Origin: Lolium rigidum
Lineage: Eukaryota; Streptophyta; Magnoliopsida; Poales; Poaceae
Direction: 5' to 3'
NCBI RefSeq assembly: GCF_022539505.1
Contig: NC_061511.1
Span: 32,994,620 to 33,058,619 of the forward strand
DNA length: 64,000 bases
The notes below the pieces were generated by a model, which made no database searches, was not told the DNA's origin, and was given only the letters and a program-made list of their open reading frames with translations. Each line of letters starts with the position of its first letter. The first letter of the stretch is position 1. Positions 52,352 through 61,125 of this stretch are shown one piece after another. A program made the translations under genes and the position numbers.

Positions 52352-53950
52352 TGATACGTCTCCGACGTATCGATAATTTCTTATGTTCTATGCCATATTA
52401 TTGATGATACCTACATGTTTTATGCACACTTTATGTCATATTCGTGCATTTTCTGGAACTAACCTATTAACAAGATGCCGAAGTGCCGATTGTCTGTTTT
52501 CTGCTGTTTTTGGTTTCGGAAATCCTAGTAACGAAATATTCTCGGAATTGGACGAAACGAAGACCCGGGGGCCTATTTTTCCACGGAGCTTCCGGAAGAC
52601 CGAAGAGCATACGAAGTGGGGCCACGAGGTGGCGACACCACATGGCGGCGCGGCCAAGGGGGCCCGCGCCGCCCTATGGTGTGGGCCCCTCGTTAGCCCC
52701 CCGACTCGCCCTTCCGCCTACTTAAAGCCTCCGTCGCGAAACCCCCGAGGCGAAAAACCACGATACGGAAAACCTTCCGCAGACGCCGCCGCCGCCAATC
52801 CCATCTCGGGGGATTCCGGAGATCTCCTCCGGCACCCTGCCGGAGAGGGGATTCATCTCCCGGAGGACTCTACACCGCCATGGTCGCCTCCGGAGTGATG
52901 AGTGAGTAGTTCACCCCTGGACTATGGGTCCATAGCGATAGCTAGATGGTTGTCTTCTCCTCATTGTGCTTCATTGTCGGATCTTGTGAGCTGCCTAACA
53001 TGATCAAGATCATCTATCCGTAATACTATATGTTGTGTTTGTCGGGATCCGATGGATAGAGAATACCATGTTATGTTAATTATCAAGTTATTACATATGT
53101 GTTGTTTATGATCTTGCATGCTCTCCGTTACTAGTAGAGGCTCTGGCCAAGTTTTTACTCTTAACTCCAAGAGGGAGTATTTATGCTCGATAGTGGGTTC
53201 ATGCTCGCATTGATACCAGGACGAGTGACGTAAAGTTCTAAGGTTGTGCTGTGTCTGCTGCCACTAGGGATAAAACATTGGCGCTATGTCCGAGGATGTA
53301 GTTGTTGATTACATTACGCACCATACTTAATGCAATTGTCCGTTGCTTTGCAACTTAATACCGGAGGGGTTCGGACGATAACCTGAAGGTGGACTTTTTA
53401 GGCATAGATGCAGTTGGATGGCGGTCTATGTACTTTGTCGTAATGCCCAATTAAATCTCACTATACTTATCATGACATGTATGTGCATTGTTATGCCCTC
53501 TCTATTTGTCAATTGCCCGACCGTAATTTGTTCACCCAACATGCTTTTATCTTATGGGAGAGACACCTCTAGTGAACTGTGGACCCCGGTCCATTCTTTT
53601 AATACTCGAAATACAATCTGCTGCAATATTTGTTCTTTACTCGTTTTCTTGCAAACAATCATCTTCCACACAATACGGTTAATCCTTTGTTACAGGCAAG
53701 CCGGTGAGATTGACAACCTCACTGTTTCGTTGGGGCAAAGTACTTTGGTTGTGTTGTGCGGGTTCCACGTTGGCGCCGAAATCTCCGGTGTTGCGCCGCA
53801 CTACATCCCGCCGCCATCAACCTTCAACGTGCTTCTTGGCTCCTCCTGGTTCGATAAACCTTGGTTTCTTTCTGAGGGAAAACTTGCTGCTGTGCACATC
53901 ATACCTTCCTCTTGGGGTTTCCCAACGAACGTGTGAAATACACGCCATCA
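52352..53950 (+). repeat. Athila-B 5' LTR
   Basis: 1599 bases, TG...CA. A possible core promoter lies near CCTACTTAAAGCCTCCGTCGCG (52726). The ORFs of 170-195 codons visible here recur in the partner LTR simply because the LTRs are copies. Confidence 0.92.
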
Positions 53951-53961
53951 AGCTCTTTTTC

Positions 53962-53979
53962 TGGCGCCGTTGCCGGGGA
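53962..53979 (+). other. Athila-B primer binding site (tRNA-Asp type)
   Basis: TGGCGCCGTTGCCGGGGA, 11 bases after the 5' LTR, complementary to the 3' end of plant tRNA-Asp. Confidence 0.85.
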
Positions 53980-54206
53980 GATCAAGACATGCTGCAAGGG
54001 GAGTCTCCACTTCCCAACCTCTTTACTTTGTTTTTGTCTTGCTTTATTTTATTTACTATTTTGTTTGCTGCACTAAATCAAAATACAAAAAAAATTAGTT
54101 GCTAGTTTTGCTTTATTTACTGTCTTGCACTCTATATCAAAAACACAAAAAAAATTAGTTTACTTGCATTTACTTTATCTAGTTTGTTTTATTTACTACT
54201 GCTAAA

Positions 54207-56309
54207 ATGGCCACTCCTGAAAATACTAAGTTGTGTGACTTCACTAGCACAAATAAGAATGATTTCCTATGCACACCTATTGCTCCACCTGCTACTACAG
54301 CAGAATTCTTTGAAATTAAACCTGCTTTACTTAATCTTGTTATGCGAGAGCAATTTTCTGGTGTTAGTTCTGATGATGCTGCTGCCCATCTCAATAATTT
54401 TGTTGAACTATGTGAAATGCAAAAATATAAAGATGTAGATGGTGACATTATAAAATTAAAATTGTTCCCTTTCTCATTAAGAGGAAGAGCTAAAGATTGG
54501 TTGCTATCTCTCGCCTAAGAATAGTATTGATTCCTGGACTAAATGCAAGGAGCTTTTATTGGTAGATATTATCCCCCTGCTAAAATTATATCTTTGAGGA
54601 GTAGCATAATGAATTTTAAACAATTGGATAATGAACATGTTGCTCAAGCTTGGGAAAGAATGAAATCTCTGGTTAAAAATTGCCCAACCCATGGACCGAC
54701 TACTTGGATGATCATCCAAACCTTCTATGCAGGACTAAATTTTTCTTCGCGGAATTTATTGGATTCAGCTGCTGGAGGTACCTTTATGTCCATCACTCTT
54801 GGTGAAGCTACAAAGCTCCTTGATAATATGATGATTAATTACTCTGAATGGCACACAGAAAGAACTCCACAAGGTAAGAAGGTAAATTCTGTTGAAGAAT
54901 CCTCTTCCTTGAATGATAAGATTGATGCTATCATGTCTATGCTTGTGAATGGTAGGACTAATGTTGATCCTAATAATGTTCCGTTAGCTTCATTGGTTGC
55001 TCAAAATTCTAGGTCATATCCTGCTAATGGCAATTCTTATGGTAGATATGTTTCACCTAATGAGGAAAAGATGTTAGAAATTGAAAGATTCACCAAGAGC
55101 TTTATGCAATCACAATATGAGCAAAATAAATTGTTTACTAAAACTATGAATGAACAATCTACCTTGTTGAGGAATATAGGAAACCAACTTGAAAATCTGA
55201 ATATGGAGATTTCTGGGTTGCAAACTAAACTTGCAAATGCTGAAATCCGAATCTCATACATGTCTGCGTCACAATCTTCTTTAATTAATAAAATGGCTGC
55301 TAAATCTGAGGATATTGAAAATAAAATTGTTACTACAGCAAATGCCATTCAAGTTAGAATTAATGAGAATATAAGATTAATGGCTGAACTGCGTGCCAGG
55401 TGGGATAGAGAAGAAAATGAAAAACTAGCTAAAGAGAAAAATATAGCTAAAGTTTGGACTATCACCACCACTAGCAATGCTAATGAATCATATGTTGCTG
55501 CACCTCCTACCATCAATGGTAAAATAATTGGTGTTGGCAATGCTTCTACTCCTAGTGCAAAGCGCGCAAAATTACCTGAAACTGCTAAAACTGCTGAAAC
55601 TGCTTGTGATAAAACTGCTGAAATTTTTTCCAACCTTGGGGATGATAATCCCATTGCTTTAGATTGTAAAGATTTAGATTTTGATGATTGCCACATCTCT
55701 GAAATTATAAAGTTCTTGCAAAAACTTGCTAAGAGCCCCAATGCTAGCGCTGTAAACTTGGCTTTCACAAAACATATTACAAATGCTCTCATAAAAGCTA
55801 GAGAAGAGAAACTAAAACTTGAAACTTCTATTCCTAGAAAGCTAGAGGATGGTTGGGAGCCCATCATTAAAATGAGAGTCAAAGATTTTGATTGTAATGC
55901 TTTATGTGATCTTGGTGCAAGTATTTCGTTATGCCTAAAAAAGTCTATGATATGCTTGACTTGCCACCATTGAAAAACTCGTTATCTTGATGTTAATCTC
56001 GCTGATAATGCTAAAAAGAAACCTTTGGGGAAAGTTGATAATGTTCATATTATGGTCAACAATAACCTTGTCCCCGTTGATTTTGTTGTCTTGGATATTG
56101 AATGCAATGCATCTTGCCCCATTATATTGGGAAGACCTTTTCTTCGAACCGTTGGTGCTACTATTGATATGAAGGAAGGTAATATAAAATATCAATTTCC
56201 TCTCAAGAAAGGTATGGAACACTTCCCTAGAAAGAGAATGAAGATACCTTATGATTCTATCATTAGAACAAATTATGATGTTGATGCTTCATCTCTCGAT
56301 GTTACTTGA
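54207..56309 (+). pseudogene. Athila-B gag-protease with frameshifts
   Basis: ATG 54207 (MATPENTKLCDFTSTNKNDF) starts a gag of the Athila-A type. An extra base near 54511 stops the frame at 54518, and it resumes to about 55930 (AFIGRYYPPAKIISLRSSIM, WERMKSLVKNCPTHGPTTWM). The protease follows (FDCNALCDLGASIS), with a one-base loss near 55928 and a compensating gain near 55978, then CPIILGRPFLRTVGATID to TGA at 56307. Its middle (about 55001-55322: EIERFTKSFMQSQYEQNKLF, LENLNMEISGLQTKLANAEI) is a different, coiled-coil-like segment from that of Athila-A, although flanks on both sides are nearly the same. A non-functional copy of a non-autonomous family. Confidence 0.88.
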
Positions 56310-58895
56310 GTTACACTTTCGCGCCTAGCCGAAAGGCGTTAAAGAAAAGCGCTTATGGGAGACAACCCATGTTTTTACCTACAGTACTTTGTTTTATATT
56401 TGTGTCTTGGAAGTTGTTTGCTACTGTAGCAACCTCTCCTTATCTTAGTTTTGAGTTTTGTTGTGCCACATAAAGTCTTTGATAGTAAAGTAAGTACTAG
56501 ATTTGGATTACTGCGCAGTTCCAGATTTCTTTGCTGTCACGAATCTGGGCTGTTCTCCCTGTAGGAAGCTCAGAAAATTAAGCCAGTTTACGTGCATGAT
56601 CCTCAGATATGTACGCAACTTTCATTCAATTTGAGCATTTTCATTTGAGCAAGTCTGGTGGCCTAATAAAATCCATCTTTACGGACTGTTCTGTTTTGAC
56701 AGATTCTACCTTTTATTTCGCATTGCCTCTTTTGCTATGTTGGATGAATTTGTTTGATCCATTAATGTCCAGTAGCTTTATGCAATGTCCAGAAGTATTA
56801 AGAATGATTGTGTCACCTCTGAACATGTGAATTTTTTATTATGCACTAACCCTCTAATGAGTTGTTTCGAGTTTGGTGTGGAGGAAGTTTTAAAGGATCA
56901 AGAGAGGAGTATGATGCAATATGATCAAGGAGAGTGAAAGCTCTAAGCTTGGGGATGCCCCGGTGGTTCACCCCTGCATATTATAAGAAGACTCAAGCGT
57001 CTAAGCTTGGGGATGCCCAAGGCATCCCCTTCTTCATCGACAACATTATCAGGTTCCTCCCCTGAAACTATATTTTTATTCCGTCACATCTTATGTACTT
57101 TACTTGGAGCGTCCGTTTGTTTTTGTTTTTTGTTTTGTTTGAATAAAATGGATCCTAGCATTCACTTTGTGGGAGAGAGACACGCTCCGCTGTAGCATAT
57201 GGACAAATATGTCCTTAGGCTCTACTCATAGTATTCATGGCGAAGTTTCTTCTTCGTTAAATTGTTATATGGTTGGAATTGGAAAATGATACATGTAGTA
57301 ACTCTAAAATGTCTTGGATAATTTGATGCTTGGCAATTGTTGTGCTCATGTTTAAGCTCTTGCATCATATACTTTGCACCCATTAATGAAGAAATACTTA
57401 GAGCTTGCTAATTTGGTTTGCATATTTGGTTTCTCTAGAGTCTAGATAACATCTAGTATTGAGTTTTGAACAACAAGGAAGACGGTGTAGTGTCTTATAA
57501 TGTTTACAATATGTCTTTTATGTAAGTTTTGCTGTACCGTTCATCCTTGTGTTTGTTTCAAATAACCTTGCTAGCCTAAACCTTGTATCGAGAGGGAATA
57601 CTTCTCATGCATCCAAAATACTTGAGCCAACCACTATGCCATTTGTGTCCACCATACCTACCTACTACATGGTATTTATCCGCCATTCCAAAGTAAATTG
57701 CTTGAGTGCTACCTTTAAAATTCCATCATTCACCTTTGCAATATATAGCTCATGGGACAAATAGCTTAAAAACTATCGTAGTATTGAATATGTACTTATG
57801 CACTTTATCTCTTATTAAGTTGCTTGTTGTGCGATAACCATGTTTCTGGGGACGCCATCAACTACTCTTTGTTGAATATCATGTGAGTTGCTATGCATGT
57901 CCGTCTTGTCTGAAGTAAGAGAGATCTACCACCTTTATGGTTGGAGCATGCATATTGTTAGAGAAGAACTTTGGGCCGCTAACTAAAGCCATGAATCATG
58001 GTGGAAGTTTCAGTTTTGGACACATATCCTCAATCTCATATGAGAATAATAATTGTTGCCACATGCTTATGCATTAAAGAGGAGTCCATTATCTGTTGTC
58101 CATGTTGTCCCGGTATGGATGTCTAAGCTGAGAATAATCAAAAGCGAGAAATCCAAAATGCGAGCTTTCTCCTTAGACCTTTGTACAGGCGGCATGGAGG
58201 TACCCCATTGTGACGCTTGGTTAAAACATATGCATTGCAAAGATCCGGTAGTCCAAGCTAATTAGGACAAGGTGCGGGCACTATTAGTATACTATGCATG
58301 AGACTTGCAACTTGTAAGATATAACTTTCATAACTCATATGCTTTATTACTACCGTTGACAAAATTGTTTCATGTTTTCAAAATAAAAGCTCTAGCACAA
58401 ATATAGCAATCGATGCTTTCCTCTTTGAAGGACCATTCTTTTTACTTTTATGTTGAGTCAGTTCACCTATCTCTCTCCACCTCAAGAAGCAAACACTTGT
58501 GTGAACTGTGCATTGATTCCTACATACTTGCATATTGCACTTATTATATTACTCTATGTTGACAATATCTATGAGATATACATGTTACAAGTTGAAAGCA
58601 ACCGCTGAAACTTAATCTTCCTTTGTGTTGCTTCAATGCCTTTACTTTGATTTATTGCTTTATGAGTTAACTCTTATGCAAGACTTATTAATGCTTGTCT
58701 TGAAGTACTATTCATGAAAAGTCTTTGCTTTATGATTCACTTGTTTACTCATGTCATTACCATTGTTTTGATCGCTGCATCCACTACATATGTTTACAAA
58801 TAGTATGATCAAGGTTATGATGGCATATCACTTCGAAATTATCTTTGTTATCGTTTTACCTGCTCGGGACGAGCAGAACTAAGCTTGGGGATGCT
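56310..58895 (+). other. Athila-B long 3' non-coding region
   Basis: No supported gene over 2.6 kb. The polypurine word AAGCTTGGGGATGC occurs at about 56945 and 57002 and again next to the LTR (58881-58894). The middle copy overlaps the palindrome GGGGATGCCCAAGGCATCCCC. Conservation with Athila-A (32406-34992) runs throughout, so the region is part of the family rather than a deletion scar. Confidence 0.7.
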
Positions 58896-60493
58896 TGATA
58901 CGTCTCCGACGTATCGATAATTTCTTATGTTCTATGCCATATTATTGATGATACCTACATGTTTTATGCACACTTTATGTCATATTCGTGCATTTTCTGG
59001 AACTAACCTATTAACAAGATGCCGAAGTGCCGCTTGTCTGTTTTCTGCTGTTTTTGGTTTCAGAAATCCTAGTAACGAAATATTCTCGGAATTGGACGAA
59101 ACGAAGACCCGGGGGCCTATTTTTCCACGGAGCTTCCGGAAGACCGAAGAGCATACGAAGTGGGGCCACGAGGTGGCGACACCACATGGCGGCGCGGCCA
59201 AGGGGGGCCCGCGCCGCCTATGGTGTGGGCCCCTCGTTAGCCCCCCGACTCGCCCTTCCGCCTACTTAAAGCCTCCGTCGCGAAACCCCCGAGGCGAAAA
59301 ACCACGATACGGAAAACCTTCCGCGAGACGCCGCCGCCGCCAATCCCATCTCGGGGGATTCCGGAGATCTCCTCCGGCACCTGCCGGAGAGGGGATTCAT
59401 CTCCCGGAGGACTCTACACCGCCATGGTCGCCTCCGGAGTGATGAGTGAGTAGTTCACCCCTGGACTATGGGTCCATAGCAGTAGCTAGATGGTTGTCTT
59501 CTCCTCATTGTGCTTGATTGTCGGATCTTGTGAGCTTCCTAACATGATCAAGATCATCTATCTGTAATACTATATGTTGTGTTTGTCGGGATCCGATGGA
59601 TAGAGAATACCATGTTATGTTAATTATCAAGTTATTACATATGTGTTGTTTATGATCTTGCATGCTCTCCGTTACTAGTAGAGGCTCGGCCAAGTTTTTA
59701 CTCTTAACTCCAAGAGGGAGTATTTATGCTCGATAGTGGGTTCATGCCCGCATTGATACCAGGGACAAGGATGTAAAGTTCTAAGGTTGTGCTGTGTCTG
59801 TTGCCACTAGGGATAAAACATTGGCGCTATGTCCGAGGATGTAGTTGTTGATTACATTACGCACCATACTTAATGCAATTGTCTCGTTGCTTTGCAACTT
59901 AATACCGGAGGGGGTTCGGACGATAACCTCGAAGGTGGACTTTTTAGGCATAGATGCGGTTGGATGGCGGTCTATGTACTTTGTCGTAATGCCCAATTAA
60001 ATCTCACTATACTTATCATGACATGTATGTGCATTGTTATGCCCTCTCTATTTGTCAATTGCCCGACTGTAACTTGTTCACCCAACATGCTTTTATCTTA
60101 TGGGAGAGACACCTCTAGTGAACTGTGGACCCCGGTCCATTCTTTTAATACTGAAATACAATCTGCTGCAATATTTGTTCTTTACTGTTTTCTTGCAAAC
60201 AATCATCTTCCACACAATACGGTTAATCCTTTGTTACAGCAAGCCGGTGAGATTGACAACCTCACTGTTTCGTTGGGGCAAAGTACTTTGGTTGTGTTGT
60301 GCAGGTTCCACGTTGGCGCCGGAATCTCCGGTGTTGCGCCGCACTACATCCCGCCGCCATCAACCTTCAACGTGCTTCTTGGCTCCTCCTGGTTCGATAA
60401 ACCTTGGTTTCTTTCTGAGGGAAAACTTGCTGCTGTGCGCATCATACCTTCCTCTTGGGGTTGCCCAACGAACGTGTGAAATACACGCCATCA
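58896..60493 (+). repeat. Athila-B 3' LTR
   Basis: 1598 bases, copy of 52352-53950 with small differences (for example GGCACCTGCCGG for GGCACCCTGCCGG). Followed by target copy ATGCT. Confidence 0.92.
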
Positions 60494-60498
60494 ATGCT

Positions 60499-60793
60499 CT
60501 TGTTCTATTCTAGCCAAAGTGAATCATAAATCAAAAAGTAACTTTGATAAATCAACATCAATAAAGCTGGTAAGGTAAAAACTTGGGATAGGACTATTAA
60601 GCATAAATTAAATGGTGATGAGGCCTTGCTCTTGTAGAGCTTTGCCTTAGGGTAGCTTGCAAGAATATTAGCTTGCCTTGATTGGGGTAGTGATCAAAGT
60701 TCTCTTCTTCTTCTTCTTGGTAGAATACCTCCTCCTCTTGATAGTCTCCGGTACTAGCGTCTATAAACGAATACGAGGATACAATCACCAAAC
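60499..60793. other. Short LTR-like stretch between Athila-B and the Angela LTR
   Basis: Continuation of 52351 after Athila-B. Contains TTCTTCTTCTTCTTGG and CCTCCTCCTCTTG repeats (60695-60740). No gene. Confidence 0.5.
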
Positions 60794-61025
60794 TGTTGGA
60801 GATATGCCCAAGAGGCAATAATAAAAGTGGTTATTATATATATTTATGTTTATGATAAATGTTTATATACCATGCTATAATTGTATGAACCGAAACATTG
60901 ATACATGTGTGATATGTAAACAACAATGAGTCCCTAGTAAGCCTCTTAACTAGCTTGTTGATTAATAGATGATTAGTTTCATAATCATGAACATTGGATG
61001 TTATTAATAATAAGGTTATATCATT
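60794..61025 (+). mobile_element. BARE-1/WIS/Angela-type Copia LTR, start only
   Basis: TGTTGGAGATATGCCCAAGAGGCAATAATAAAAG and the following sequence (written here in part: TGTTGGAGATATGCCC) is the well-known start of Triticeae Angela/WIS/BARE LTRs. The gap cuts it off after 232 bases. The flank before it is CAAAC (60789-60793). Confidence 0.9.
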
Positions 61026-61125
61026 NNNNNNNNNNNNNNNNNNNNNNNNNNNNNNNNNNNNNNNNNNNNNNNNNNNNNNNNNNNNNNNNNNNNNNNNNNN
61101 NNNNNNNNNNNNNNNNNNNNNNNNN
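61026..61125. other. Assembly gap, 100 N
   Basis: Exactly 100 N, a placeholder of unknown true size. The sequence resumes AAACAACACTT, which begins with the last four bases of CAAAC, the expected target duplication of the Angela element. The gap therefore probably hides almost the whole element. Confidence 0.7.

Larger units (their letters stand above)
52352..60493 (+). mobile_element. Athila-lineage LTR retrotransposon Athila-B, full length, gag-pro only
   Basis: LTRs 52352-53950 and 58896-60493 start TGATACGTCTCCGACG and end ACACGCCATCA. Target duplication ATGCT flanks it (52347-52351 and 60494-60498). Primer site, gag-protease region, long non-coding 3' region and polypurine tract follow the Athila-A order. 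The LTRs differ at only a couple of dozen places by eye, so insertion was fairly recent. No RT, RNase H or integrase. Confidence 0.92.

Noticed and set aside
52383..52898. 171-codon ORF found again at 58927-59442
   Set aside because: The repetition is due to the two LTRs being copies. The frame has no domain and differs where the LTRs have indels.
60597..60818. Minus-strand 73-codon ORF
   Set aside because: Its start lies inside the Angela LTR and its body is the CTT/CTC repeat region, so it is a chance join.
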